Source: Betaproteobacteria bacterium
GTDB lineage: Bacteria > Pseudomonadota > Gammaproteobacteria > Burkholderiales > SG8-41
Direction: 5' to 3'
Length of the DNA stretch: 64,000 nucleotides
NCBI GenBank assembly: GCA_025363575.1
Contig: JANYDM010000058.1
Location: 42,751-106,750 of the forward strand
Each line of letters begins with the position of its first letter. The stretch's first letter is position 1. The position numbers and the translations under genes were made by a program. Positions 19,536 to 28,744 of this stretch are shown here, in pieces. Below the pieces are notes generated by a model that had not been told where the DNA came from, searched no databases, and saw only the letters and a program-made list of their open reading frames with translations.

Positions 19536-21112
19536 CCATCGGCGTGGCCGCCGGACCGCGGCAACTGGCTGGGAGCACAGCGCGCACGATCGAGGTTGGC
19601 GCGCGTCGCATGACGCTCGAGGACGTCGTCGCGGTGGCAACTGCCGCCGCCGGCGTCCGCTTGTCGGCGGATGCGGGCTTTACTGCACGCATACGCGACG
19701 GCGTTGCCTATCTGGAAAGCCTGCTGAGCAACGGCAACGTCGTTTACGGCGTGAATACCGGCTACGGCGATTCATGCACGGTGCCGGTTCCGCCGCACCT
19801 GGTGGCGGAACTGCCGCTGCATCTGAGCCGCTATCACGGCTGCGGCCTCGGCGAATATCTGTCCGCTGACGCGACCGTCGCGGTGCTGGCCTGCCGGCTC
19901 AACTCGCTGGCGCAGGGCTATTCCGGTGTGCGCCTGGAACTGCTCGAACGCATCGTGGCGCTGATCAATCATCGCGTGCTGCCGTTCATCCCGGCCGAAG
20001 GCTCGGTTGGCGCGAGCGGCGACCTGACACCGCTGTCCTATATCGCCGCGGCCATCGTCGGCGAACGCGACGTACTGCATGACGGCAAGCGGCAACCCGT
20101 CGCCCGCGTGCTCGCGGAGCTCGGTCTGGCGCCGATGACACTGGGGCCAAAAGAAGGGCTAGCGATCATGAACGGCACGGCGGTCATGACGGGGCTGGCC
20201 TGCCTTGCGTGGCGGCGGGCCGAATACCTGACGCGGCTGTGCAGCCGGTTGACGGCGATTGCTTCAGTCGCGTTGCAGGGCAACCGCAGCCACTTCGATC
20301 CGCGCCTTTTCAAAGTCAAGCCGCATATCGGCCAGAACGAAGCAGCGGCGTGGATCTACGGTGATATCGCAGCCGCCGCGCAGAACGAGCCCCTGCGTCT
20401 GCAGGACCGCTACTCCATCCGCTGCGCCCCCCATGTGATCGGCGTCGCACGCGATGCGCTGACGTGGATGCGGCGCGACATCGAGAACGAGCTCAACAGC
20501 GCCAACGACAATCCGATCATCGACGGCGATGAAGAATGGGTGCTGCATGGCGGCCACTTCTATGGCGGGCATATTGCGTTCGCGATGGACGCGTTGAAAA
20601 TCGCGGTGGCCAACCTGGCCGACCTGATGGACCGCCAGTTCGCGCTGCTGGTCGACACCAAATTCAATCACGGCCTGCCGGAAAACCTGTCGGGCGCGCG
20701 CGCCGAACGCGCCTCTATCAATCACGGTTTCAAAGCTGTGCAGATCGGCTCTTCGGCATGGACCGCCGAGGCGCTGAAGCAGACCATGCCGGCAAGCGTC
20801 TTCTCGCGCTCGACCGAGTGCCACAATCAGGACAAGGTAAGCATGGGCACTATCGCGGCGCGCGACTGCATGCGGGTGCTCCAGTTGACCGAGCAGGTTG
20901 CGGCGGGCCTGACGCTCGCCGCCTGCCAGGCTTTGCGGCTGCGGCAGCGCGACGACGGCGCGGCCGCCGGCGCGGGCGTGGCGCCGGCCGTCGCAGGCTT
21001 CGTCGATGCGGTTGCGCGGCATTCGCCCTTTCTTGATGAAGACCGCGCGCTCGAAAACGAGTTGCGCGCCGTGACGCAACTCATCAGCGACGGCACCTGG
21101 GAGCTTTACTGA
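19532..21112 (+). CDS. MIO-type aromatic/histidine ammonia-lyase homologue
   Basis: A 526-aa member of the HAL/PAL/TAL family. The Ala-Ser-Gly that cyclises to the MIO cofactor is at 161-163 (GSVGASGDLTPLSY). Catalytic Tyr72 (VVYGVNTGYG), Asn214 (AIMNGTAVMTG) and Arg297 (YSIRCAPH) are present. The substrate-selectivity pair is Tyr101-His102 (LSRYHGCGLG), unlike His-Leu of bacterial tyrosine lyases or Ser-His of histidine lyases. The usual Gln after RCxP is His301. Embedded in the pigment operon (overlapping apeJ by four bases, one base from the thioesterase), it most likely supplies an aryl acrylate starter such as 4-coumarate, not urocanate. No other hut gene is present. Confidence 0.82.
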   Translation: MTIGVAAGPRQLAGSTARTIEVGARRMTLEDVVAVATAAAGVRLSADAGFTARIRDGVAYLESLLSNGNVVYGVNTGYGDSCTVPVPPHLVAELPLHLSRYHGCGLGEYLSADATVAVLACRLNSLAQGYSGVRLELLERIVALINHRVLPFIPAEGSVGASGDLTPLSYIAAAIVGERDVLHDGKRQPVARVLAELGLAPMTLGPKEGLAIMNGTAVMTGLACLAWRRAEYLTRLCSRLTAIASVALQGNRSHFDPRLFKVKPHIGQNEAAAWIYGDIAAAAQNEPLRLQDRYSIRCAPHVIGVARDALTWMRRDIENELNSANDNPIIDGDEEWVLHGGHFYGGHIAFAMDALKIAVANLADLMDRQFALLVDTKFNHGLPENLSGARAERASINHGFKAVQIGSSAWTAEALKQTMPASVFSRSTECHNQDKVSMGTIAARDCMRVLQLTEQVAAGLTLAACQALRLRQRDDGAAAGAGVAPAVAGFVDAVARHSPFLDEDRALENELRAVTQLISDGTWELY

Positions 21113-21113
21113 G

Positions 21114-21533
21114 ATGCCGCGCGTGTCGGCGGACGTGGACCTCGAAGTCCCGTTCCATGATCTTGACGTGCTGCAGGTAGCGTGGCACGGTCATTACCTC
21201 AAGTATTTCGAGATCGCACGCTGCGCGCTGCTGCGCAAAATAGACTACGACTATCCGCAAATGGCGGAATCCGGCTACGTATGGCCGATCGTCGAATGCC
21301 GGCTCAAGTACGTGCGCTCGGCGCGCTACGGCCAGCGCCTGCGCGTGCACGCCGAGCTGGTCGAGTATGAGAACCGGCTCAAGGTTGCCTACCGCATAGA
21401 CGATGCCGTCAGCGCGGCCAAGCTGACGCAGGGGCACACGATCCAGGTTGCGGTCGACGCGAAGACGGGTGAACTGCAGTTCGTGTCGCCGGCGATCGTG
21501 TTCGAAAAAGTGGAGAAGGCATGCAGCGCCTGA
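21114..21533 (+). CDS. apeK: Hotdog-fold acyl-CoA/ACP thioesterase (ApeK type)
   Basis: A 139-aa 4HBT-family thioesterase. The active-site segment FHDLDVLQVAWHGHYLKYFE holds the family Asp and the conserved W/N-H-x-Y core. It probably releases the finished or aberrant polyene from the carrier protein. The 3' end overlaps the LolA-like gene by 13 bases. Confidence 0.85.
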   Translation: MPRVSADVDLEVPFHDLDVLQVAWHGHYLKYFEIARCALLRKIDYDYPQMAESGYVWPIVECRLKYVRSARYGQRLRVHAELVEYENRLKVAYRIDDAVSAAKLTQGHTIQVAVDAKTGELQFVSPAIVFEKVEKACSA

Positions 21534-22153
21534 GGCGGCTTCTGCTTGCCGCAGCCATCGTGTTGACGGCACCGCCCGCAGCGGCGGCGGAGGACGGCGC
21601 GTTCGACATCTTTTCTCAAGTCGGGGCGCGGCTCAACAAGTACCCGGTGGTGCGTGCGGAGTTCGTGCAGACCCAGAAAATCGCCGCGCTCAAGCGCCCG
21701 CTGGTGTCGTCGGGCCGTCTGCTGTTTTCGCGCCGTCACGGCGTGTTGTGGCAGATCGAACAGCCGTACCGCCTGGCTTACATTCTTGCGGAAGACCGCA
21801 TGATAGAAATCGCAGCCGACGGCACGCGGCGCGTGCGCGGGCCGCGCGAGGTGCCGGGCCTGGCGGAGATCGGGCGCATCTTCCGGGCGATGTTGAGCGC
21901 GGATGCGGCTTCGCTGCGCCCCTATTTCGAAGCTACCGCCAACGGCGATGTGACGAAATGGGAAATCGTTCTGCTGCCGCGGCAGAAGCAGCTTGCGCAG
22001 TTTCTGAAGCGGCTGCAGCTGACCGGCGGCGAATTCGTCGAGACCATCCGCATCGAGCCGGACGGTGAGGATTTCACGCGCATCGAATTTCGCAAGTCGC
22101 GTGGTGACACGGCGTTAACCGAGGCTGAGACACAACTGTTCGGCCGGGAATGA
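21521..22153 (+). CDS. apeL: LolA-like periplasmic carrier (ApeL type)
   Basis: A 210-aa exported protein with a clear signal peptide (RRLLLAAAIVLTAPPAAAA). A LolA-type body follows (FDIFSQVGARLNKYPVVRAE, FVQTQKI, SSGRLLFSRRHGVLWQIEQP). By analogy with LolA it would ferry the lipidated polyene across the periplasm. It overlaps the exporter gene by four bases, supporting a shared export route. Confidence 0.85.
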   Translation: MQRLRRLLLAAAIVLTAPPAAAAEDGAFDIFSQVGARLNKYPVVRAEFVQTQKIAALKRPLVSSGRLLFSRRHGVLWQIEQPYRLAYILAEDRMIEIAADGTRRVRGPREVPGLAEIGRIFRAMLSADAASLRPYFEATANGDVTKWEIVLLPRQKQLAQFLKRLQLTGGEFVETIRIEPDGEDFTRIEFRKSRGDTALTEAETQLFGRE

Positions 22154-24513
22154 AACTGCAGCCGGGCACTATACGCTGGGCGGTGGTGCTTTGGAGCCTG
22201 CTAGCTGCGGCCTGCGTGCTCAACTGTGTTGTCCTCTTCTGCGGCAAGCCGCCGCTGCAGACCGATCTCATGACGTTGCTGCCGCCGACAGAACGCAATC
22301 CGGTGGCGGAACGCGCGGTCAGCTCGCTTGCGAACGCAGCAGGCAATCGCATGGTTTTCCTGGTCGGCCATCGTGACGCCACAGTTGCAAAAGACAGTGC
22401 GCGCGGCTTCGCGTCCCGTTTGCGCGAGGGCGGCATCACGCGCGTGCAGATCGAAGTCGGCGTCTTCGATCCGCGTCGCGTCGTCGATTTTTACGCGCCT
22501 TATCGTTTTAATCTGCTGAGCGAGCGCGACCGCGCGGCGTTCGCGCGCGCAGCGGCGGATCTCGCAGGCCGCCTGCGGCAAAAGCTCTATAGCCCAGTGC
22601 GCGGTGGATTGTCCGCGGCGGCATCGTTGGACCCTTTCGGCCTGCTTGATGGCTGGCTGGGCGAGTTGCCGTTAAGCAGCATCCGGCTGGAGCCGGAAGA
22701 CGGCTTGCTGGTCGCGCGCGGCAGCGCAGGCACCTATGTAATGGTGTCGGCCGGGCTCGACGGTTCGGCCTTCGACAATGCGGCGCAGGATAAGGCACTC
22801 GCAAGCGTCGCCGCAGCGGAGTCGGCTTTGCGCCGCGACACGCCGGACGTCGAATTGCTGCGTGCGGGCACCGTTTTTTTTGCGCAGGCCGGGCGCGCAA
22901 CGGCAACGCGCGAGATGGACATCATCGGCATCGGGTCATTGGCCGGCGTCATCGCGCTCATGTTGTGGCTGTTTCGCTCGCCCCGGCCGCTGCTACTGGG
23001 GCTCTTGTCGGTTGCGATCGGCATCAGCGCGGCGATATCCGGGACGGTGCTCATATTCGGCGAGCTGTATTTGCTCACGCTGGTGTTCGGCGCCAGCCTG
23101 ATCGGCGAAGCAGTCGACTATTCGATCCAGCTTTTTTCTGCGCGGCTGGGAGCAGGCGCCGACTGGGAGCCGCAGACGGGATTGCGGCGCATACTACCGG
23201 GCTTGACGGTCGCGCTCGCCACCAGCGTGCTGGGCTATGCGGCGCTGCTGCTGGTACCGTTCCCTGCACTGCGCCAGATTGGTTTCTTCGCCCTGCTGGG
23301 GCTGACTGCCGCTTATATATCCGTGATACTGCTGCTGCCCGCATTGCTGCGCTCCGCATCGCGGCGCAGTGTCGACGCCGCGGTGTCGACGCCGCGCCGG
23401 CTGCTGGCGTGGTGGCGGTCGCGCATGACCCGGCGTGCGTGCCTTGCGCTGATGGCGGTACTGCTGCTGCTCGCAGTGCCGGGACTGCTGCGCCTGACCG
23501 GCGACGACGATATCCGCCTGTTGATCAGCCGGCCGCCGCTGCTGGTCAGCCAGGATCTGCAGATCCGTGCGCTGACCGGGCTCGGCAACGACAGCCAGTT
23601 TTTCCTGGTGGAAGGAAACTCGGCGGAACAAGTGCTCGCGAACGAGGAGCGGTTGTGCGAGCGCCTGCGGGCACTGGCGGCGCGCGACGGCATCAGCGGT
23701 TTCCAGGCGGTTTCATCGTTCGTGCCGTCGGCGGCGCGGCAGGCTGCGAACCGCCAGTTATGGGAGGCTGTGTTCCGCGATCCCACTCAGATTCGCAGCC
23801 TGCTCGCCCGCGAGGGTCTGCGCGATGACGTCATCGACACATTGATTGCTGATTTTCATCGCAGCGCCGGTACCGTGCTGACGCCCGACACCTGGTTGAG
23901 TTCGCCATTGTCGACGCCGTACCGCCATCTATGGCTCGGCAAAGTGGACAGCAGTTACGCGTCGGTGGTGCTCCCGCGCGGCGTGCGCGATACCGCCATG
24001 CTGGAAGAAACGGCGCGCGGAGTTGCGGGCGTGCTGCTTGTCGACAAGGCGCGCAGCGTCTCGCATCTTTTCCGTGATTTGCGCCGCTGGGGCGGCCTGT
24101 GGCTGTTCGGCGCGGCCGCGCTCGTATTCATGATTTTGCGCACGCGCTACGGCTGGCGCGACGGTGCGGCGATGCTGGTGCCGACTTTGCTCGCGATGGC
24201 GCTGTCCCTCGGGCTGTTCGGCTATTTGGGCATCGCGCTAACGTTGTTCAACCTGATGGGACTGATGCTGGTGCTCGGCGTCGGCGTCAACTACGCAATT
24301 TTCCTGCGCGAAGGTGGCGTCAATGAAGCCGCGACCTTGCTCGGCGTATTGCTGTCGGCTGCCACGACCTTACTGTCGTTCGGCCTGCTGGCATTGAGTT
24401 CGATGCCGGCCCTGCACAGCTTCGGACTGTCATTGCTCGTCGGCATCACCATCGCGGTACTGCTCGCCCCCATGGTGTTGAGCTTCCGGCATGAGGCCGC
24501 ATGCGCAAGCTGA
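22150..24513 (+). CDS. apeM: MMPL/RND-superfamily exporter (ApeM type)
   Basis: A 787-aa inner-membrane protein. One N-terminal membrane helix (about 10-28) is followed by a large periplasmic loop, then a five- to six-helix block (about 255-395, including the FGASLIGEAVDYSIQLFSA permease signature). A second helix (about 420-440), a second loop and a C-terminal helix block (about 640-780) follow. The duplicated 1+5 layout is that of MMPL lipid exporters. It is expected to move the polyene lipid out of the inner membrane to the LolA-like protein. Confidence 0.88.
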   Translation: MKLQPGTIRWAVVLWSLLAAACVLNCVVLFCGKPPLQTDLMTLLPPTERNPVAERAVSSLANAAGNRMVFLVGHRDATVAKDSARGFASRLREGGITRVQIEVGVFDPRRVVDFYAPYRFNLLSERDRAAFARAAADLAGRLRQKLYSPVRGGLSAAASLDPFGLLDGWLGELPLSSIRLEPEDGLLVARGSAGTYVMVSAGLDGSAFDNAAQDKALASVAAAESALRRDTPDVELLRAGTVFFAQAGRATATREMDIIGIGSLAGVIALMLWLFRSPRPLLLGLLSVAIGISAAISGTVLIFGELYLLTLVFGASLIGEAVDYSIQLFSARLGAGADWEPQTGLRRILPGLTVALATSVLGYAALLLVPFPALRQIGFFALLGLTAAYISVILLLPALLRSASRRSVDAAVSTPRRLLAWWRSRMTRRACLALMAVLLLLAVPGLLRLTGDDDIRLLISRPPLLVSQDLQIRALTGLGNDSQFFLVEGNSAEQVLANEERLCERLRALAARDGISGFQAVSSFVPSAARQAANRQLWEAVFRDPTQIRSLLAREGLRDDVIDTLIADFHRSAGTVLTPDTWLSSPLSTPYRHLWLGKVDSSYASVVLPRGVRDTAMLEETARGVAGVLLVDKARSVSHLFRDLRRWGGLWLFGAAALVFMILRTRYGWRDGAAMLVPTLLAMALSLGLFGYLGIALTLFNLMGLMLVLGVGVNYAIFLREGGVNEAATLLGVLLSAATTLLSFGLLALSSMPALHSFGLSLLVGITIAVLLAPMVLSFRHEAACAS

Positions 24514-25064
24514 CATTGCTCGCCATGCTCGCGCTGACCGCCTGTGCTGGTCCGCCGGAACCGGGCTGCGCACGGTTGCCCGACGGCGCGCGCTATTGCC
24601 TGCAAAAAACCACGGCGATGATGCCGCTGCAGGCCACTCAGCGTGTTGATGTCGCGCGCGACGGCAACGTGCATAACCTGGTTGCCGAGGTCGAAGTCGA
24701 CGCCGCAGGAATGCGCATGGTCGTCGTCACCCCTTTCGGGCAAAAACTGCTGCAACTCGAATATGATAATCAGATGGCGCGCGTGGACGGTGTGAATGCA
24801 GTCAAGGAGCGGCTCGATCCGGTGCTGGCTGCCGCGCTCGTCCAGCTCGTGCTGTGGCCGGCCGAAGCGGTGCGCGCGGGCCTTGGGGGCTCAGCGACGC
24901 TCGAAGAGACGCCGCGCGAGCGGCGCGTGCTCGGCGCAAGCGGCGCCTTGTTATTGAGCGTGCAAACCGAGGGCGCGCTGCCGGTCTATCGCAAACTGCG
25001 CGTGACGGCGCCCGCTGCGCACCTCGTGCTGGACATCGAGACGTTGCAGGACGCGCCGCAATGA
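24501..25064 (+). CDS. apeN: DUF3261-type outer membrane lipoprotein (ApeN type)
   Basis: A 187-aa lipoprotein: MRKLTLLAMLALTACAG gives a lipobox LTAC with Cys15, and the residues after Cys (AGPP) do not include the Asp that would retain it in the inner membrane. The body resembles a LolB-like receptor (FGQKLLQLEYDNQMARVDG). It is probably the outer-membrane acceptor of the polyene lipid. Overlaps the exporter by 13 bases and the next ketosynthase by four. Confidence 0.84.
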   Translation: MRKLTLLAMLALTACAGPPEPGCARLPDGARYCLQKTTAMMPLQATQRVDVARDGNVHNLVAEVEVDAAGMRMVVVTPFGQKLLQLEYDNQMARVDGVNAVKERLDPVLAAALVQLVLWPAEAVRAGLGGSATLEETPRERRVLGASGALLLSVQTEGALPVYRKLRVTAPAAHLVLDIETLQDAPQ

Positions 25065-26254
25065 CGGCAACAGCGCGCTGCTATTTGTCGGCGCTGGGCC
25101 TGATCAATGCGCTGGGTAGCGGACGCTCGGAGGTGTGCGGCCGCCTGCTTGCAGGCGACAGTTCCGGCATGGTCATGGAAACCGGCTGGCTGCAAGCGGG
25201 TGAATCACGGGTAGGCCGCGCGCGCGGCGCGCTGGTGGATGTCCCGCCGGCATTCGCGCGCTATCGCTGCCGCAATAACCAATTGCTGCTCGCCGCGCTC
25301 GCGCAGATCGAGCCGGAACTCGCGGTGGCAATCAGCCGCTACGGCGCTTCCCGCATCGGCGTGGTTTTGGGCGGCAGTACCTCCGGTATCGCCGAGGGCG
25401 AGGCGGCTATACGCGCGGTGCACGCGGGACAATCGATGCCAGCGGAGTTTGACTATGCGCAGCAGGAAATCGGCATGCCCGCGGTATTTCTTGCGCGGTA
25501 TCTTGGGCTCAGCGGCCCGGCGTACACGGTGTCCACCGCGTGTACGTCAAGCGCGAAGGCGTTCGTCTCGGCGCGCAATCTGCTTCGCGCCGGACTGTGC
25601 GACGCCGTGCTGGTGGGCGGCGTCGATTCGCTGTGCCGGTTGACGGTGGGCGGATTTACGGCGCTTGAATCGACCACGGTGGCTTTGTGCAACCCGATGA
25701 GCCGCAACCGTTGCGGCATCAACATTGGCGAAGGCGCGGCGCTGTTCCTGCTCACCCGCGAACCGGCAGCGGTCGAACTGCTTGGCGCCGGTGAATCCAG
25801 CGACGCGTATCATATTTCAGCGCCGTCCCCCGACGGCAAGGGCGCCGAAGCCGCAATGCGCGCCGCGCTGGCCGACGCCGGTGTGCTGCCGGCAGCCGTT
25901 GACTACGTGAATCTGCACGCAACTGCAACGCGCAAGAACGACGAAATGGAAAGTCTCGCGCTCGCGCGCACGCTTGCGCGCGACGTGCCGTGCAGCGGCA
26001 CCAAGCCGCTCAGCGGTCATACGCTGGGTGCCGCCGGCGCCATCGAGCTCGCGTTTTGCTGGCTTGCGCTGGTGGATGGCGACGGGCGACTGCCGCCGCA
26101 TGTATGGGACGGCGAGACGGATGCCGCGCTGGCTCCGCTGGCGCTGATCACCGGCGGGCAGCGCTTTGCCCGGCCAAGCGGCCGCGTCTGCATGAGCAAC
26201 TCGTTTGCGTTCGGGGGCAGCAACGTCAGCTTGCTGGTCGGAGACGCGCGGTGA
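25061..26254 (+). CDS. apeO: 3-oxoacyl-ACP synthase (ApeO type)
   Basis: A 397-aa ketosynthase. The nucleophile Cys161 (TVSTACTSSAKAF), His286 (NLHATATRKND) and His320 (LSGHTLGAAG) form the decarboxylating Cys-His-His triad. In E. coli ApeO pairs with the Cys-less ApeC and extends the polyene. The start ATG 25061 overlaps the lipoprotein stop (ATGA); the longer frame upstream runs inside that gene and is rejected. Confidence 0.9.
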   Translation: MTATARCYLSALGLINALGSGRSEVCGRLLAGDSSGMVMETGWLQAGESRVGRARGALVDVPPAFARYRCRNNQLLLAALAQIEPELAVAISRYGASRIGVVLGGSTSGIAEGEAAIRAVHAGQSMPAEFDYAQQEIGMPAVFLARYLGLSGPAYTVSTACTSSAKAFVSARNLLRAGLCDAVLVGGVDSLCRLTVGGFTALESTTVALCNPMSRNRCGINIGEGAALFLLTREPAAVELLGAGESSDAYHISAPSPDGKGAEAAMRAALADAGVLPAAVDYVNLHATATRKNDEMESLALARTLARDVPCSGTKPLSGHTLGAAGAIELAFCWLALVDGDGRLPPHVWDGETDAALAPLALITGGQRFARPSGRVCMSNSFAFGGSNVSLLVGDAR

Positions 26255-26718
26255 GTGCAGCACCGGAGTTTCCCGCCATCGACGAGCTGCTGCCGCATCG
26301 CGGCGCGATGCGGCTGCTCGACCGCGTCGCCGGCTGGGATGAAGACACGGTGAGCGTCGGTTGCCGCGTCCGCGCGCAGCAATGGTATTCCGAAGCCGGC
26401 GGACACATGCCGGCGTGGCTAGGCGTCGAGTTGATGGCGCAAGCGATTGTTGCTCACGTCAGCCTCATCGCGCGCCGCGCGGGCAGGCCGCCAAAAGAAG
26501 GCGTATTGCTCGGTACCCGCGCGTTCCGCGCCAGCGTGCCGCGGTTTTCCGTCGATGCCGAACTGCTTATCAGCGCGCGGCGCATGTTCGTCGATACGAG
26601 CGGGCTCGGCGCATATGACTGCGATATACTGTGCGGCGGCGACAGCGTGGCGCACGCCACGCTCAAGGTTTTCGAACCGGCGGATTTCAGGGCATTTATC
26701 GGGCAGAGCAGGCAATGA
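26251..26718 (+). CDS. apeP: 3-hydroxyacyl-ACP dehydratase (ApeP type)
   Basis: A 155-aa hotdog dehydratase. The start is GTG 26251 in a GTGA overlap with apeO. It shows DELLPHRGAMRLLDRV (His21) and the second catalytic segment WLGVELMAQAIVAH (Glu). ApeP partners with ApeI in E. coli; here ApeI is the C-terminal domain of the ligase, so the two would have to form a heteromer with the fusion protein. Confidence 0.87.
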   Translation: MSAAPEFPAIDELLPHRGAMRLLDRVAGWDEDTVSVGCRVRAQQWYSEAGGHMPAWLGVELMAQAIVAHVSLIARRAGRPPKEGVLLGTRAFRASVPRFSVDAELLISARRMFVDTSGLGAYDCDILCGGDSVAHATLKVFEPADFRAFIGQSRQ

Positions 26719-27443
26719 CGGCGCGGCGGGTCTTGGTTACCGGATCGAGTCGCGGTATCGGAAGCGCGATCGCACTGCGCCTTGCCCGCGATGGCTACGC
26801 GGTCACCGTGCATTGCCGCGAGCGGCGCGCCGATGCCGACTGCATCGCTGCCCAGATTGCCGCGATCGGCCAAGCTGCGCCAGTGCTGCAGTTCGATGTG
26901 ACCGACCGCGCTGCGAGCCGCGCCGCGCTCGCGCTCGATGTCGAGCAATACGGCGCCTATTACGGCGTCGTGTGCAACGCCGGCATAACACGCGATCAGG
27001 CTTTTCCGGCGCTTACCGACGATGACTGGGATGCAGTCCTGGCGACGAGCCTCGATGGTTTTTTTAACGTGGTGCAGCCGCTCGTGATGCCGATGGTGCG
27101 CGCGCGCAAGGGCGGCCGCATCGTTACGCTGGCATCGGTCTCCGGCGTCATCGGCAACCGCGGCCAGGTCAACTATAGTGCCGCCAAAGCTGGCGTGATC
27201 GGCGCGACCAAGGCGCTTGCCGTGGAACTCGCGAGCCGCAACATCACGGTCAACTGCGTCGCGCCCGGGTTGATAGACACCGATATCCTGACGGGCCTGC
27301 CGCTCGAAAAGGCATTGAAAATGGTACCCATGCGGCGCGTCGGCAGGCCGCAGGAAGTAGCGGCGGCCGTCGCCTTCCTGATGGCGGACGACGCCGCGTA
27401 CATCACGCGGCAGGTCATAGGCGTGAACGGCGGCATCATCTGA
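26715..27443 (+). CDS. apeQ: 3-oxoacyl-ACP reductase (ApeQ, FabG-like SDR)
   Basis: A 242-aa short-chain dehydrogenase. NADPH-binding TGSSRGIG is at 9-16, NAGIT at 88-92 and the catalytic Ser141-Tyr154-Lys158 set in ASVSG ... NYSAAK. It reduces 3-oxo to 3-hydroxyacyl-ACP in each polyene cycle. ATG 26715 overlaps the dehydratase by four bases; its TGA shares one base with the ATG of apeR. Confidence 0.92.
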   Translation: MTARRVLVTGSSRGIGSAIALRLARDGYAVTVHCRERRADADCIAAQIAAIGQAAPVLQFDVTDRAASRAALALDVEQYGAYYGVVCNAGITRDQAFPALTDDDWDAVLATSLDGFFNVVQPLVMPMVRARKGGRIVTLASVSGVIGNRGQVNYSAAKAGVIGATKALAVELASRNITVNCVAPGLIDTDILTGLPLEKALKMVPMRRVGRPQEVAAAVAFLMADDAAYITRQVIGVNGGII

Positions 27444-28678
27444 TGAAGCGGGTAGTCGTCACCGGCATGGCTGGAATCACGGCGCTGGGCGAGTGCTGGC
27501 CGGTCATCGAGGCGCGGCTGCGCGTGCAACAGAGCGGCATCCGGCGCATGCCCGAGTGGGATTTTTACAGCGCCCTCAATACGCGGCTCGGCGGGCCGGT
27601 GGACGGGTTCCAAGTGCCTGCACATTACTCGCGCAAGATGATCCGCGCCATGGGCCGCGTTTCCATCATGGCGGTGCGCGCGACGGAAAACGCGCTCAAG
27701 GACGCGGGCCTGCTGGGCGAGGCGTCGATACGCGACGGCAGTATGGGCATCGCGTACGGTTCGTCGGCCGGCAGCGCCGAGCCGGTGCGCGCCTTCGGCA
27801 ACATGCTCGAGACCGGCTCCATGCAGGGCATCACCTCGACCAGCTACATCCAGATGATGAGCCATACCACGGCAGTCAACATCAGCGTTTTCTTCGGCGT
27901 CCAGGGGCGCATCATTCCGACCAGCAGCGCGTGCACGTCGGGCAGCCAGGCGCTCGGTTACGCATTCGAAGCGATCCGTTATGGCCGCCAGGTATTGATG
28001 GTGGCCGGCGGTGCCGAAGAACTGTCCGGCGCAGGGGCCGCGGTGTTCGACACGCTGTTTGCGACCAGCACGCGTAATGACACGCCCGGCCTGACGCCGC
28101 GGCCGTTCGACAGGGCGCGCGACGGCCTGGTCGTCGGCGAGGGCGCCGCCACGCTCATCCTTGAAGAGTTCGAGCACGCCAAGGCGCGCGGCGCCACTAT
28201 ATACGCGGAGATCACCGGTTTCGGCTGCACGTCCGACGGCGCCCATGTCACACAACCCGAGACCGGCACGCAGGCAGCGGCGATGCGCTTGGCGCTCGCC
28301 GACGCGCAAGTCGCGCCCCCAGCGATCGGCTATGTAAACGCCCACGGCACAGCCACTGACCGCGGCGACGTCACCGAGAGCATGGCAACGCAGGCGGTGT
28401 ATGGGCCGCGCGTGCCCATCAGCTCGCTGAAGAGCTATTTCGGCCATACGCTAGGCGCGTGCGGCGCCATCGAAGCATGGCTGGGCATTGAAATGTTGCG
28501 GCACGGCTGGTATGCGCCTACGATCAATCTCGAGCATGTCGACCCGAATTGCGTCGAGCTCGATTACATCACCGGCAACGGCCGCGACATGGACAACGAA
28601 TATGTAGTCAGCAATAATTTTGCTTTTGGCGGCATCAATACATCGCTGATTTTCAGGCGACTTGCCGGCGGCAGTTGA
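27443..28678 (+). CDS. apeR: 3-oxoacyl-ACP synthase (ApeR type)
   Basis: A 411-aa FabF-like ketosynthase with Cys164 (TSSACTSGSQA), His301 (NAHGTATDRGD) and His335 (SYFGHTLGACG). In E. coli ApeR acts as a homodimer, proposed to perform the first condensation(s) with the aryl starter. The start codon overlaps the ketoreductase stop in TGATG. It is the last member of the uninterrupted overlap chain. Confidence 0.92.
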   Translation: MKRVVVTGMAGITALGECWPVIEARLRVQQSGIRRMPEWDFYSALNTRLGGPVDGFQVPAHYSRKMIRAMGRVSIMAVRATENALKDAGLLGEASIRDGSMGIAYGSSAGSAEPVRAFGNMLETGSMQGITSTSYIQMMSHTTAVNISVFFGVQGRIIPTSSACTSGSQALGYAFEAIRYGRQVLMVAGGAEELSGAGAAVFDTLFATSTRNDTPGLTPRPFDRARDGLVVGEGAATLILEEFEHAKARGATIYAEITGFGCTSDGAHVTQPETGTQAAAMRLALADAQVAPPAIGYVNAHGTATDRGDVTESMATQAVYGPRVPISSLKSYFGHTLGACGAIEAWLGIEMLRHGWYAPTINLEHVDPNCVELDYITGNGRDMDNEYVVSNNFAFGGINTSLIFRRLAGGS

Positions 28679-28744
28679 CGGGGAAAAGCGTCTTTCGCGT
28701 GCGGTCCGGCGGCTGCAGCAGTCTTTAATCACAGGGAGCAATAC

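Noticed and set aside
18540..19640. Minus-strand frame opposite apeJ and the ammonia-lyase start
   Set aside because: It crosses the junction of two well-supported plus-strand genes and has no recognisable domain.
19532..21112. Reading the ammonia-lyase as catabolic HutH
   Set aside because: No hutU, hutI, hutG or regulator is nearby, it is translationally coupled to pigment genes, and its selectivity residues differ from Ser-His of HutH.
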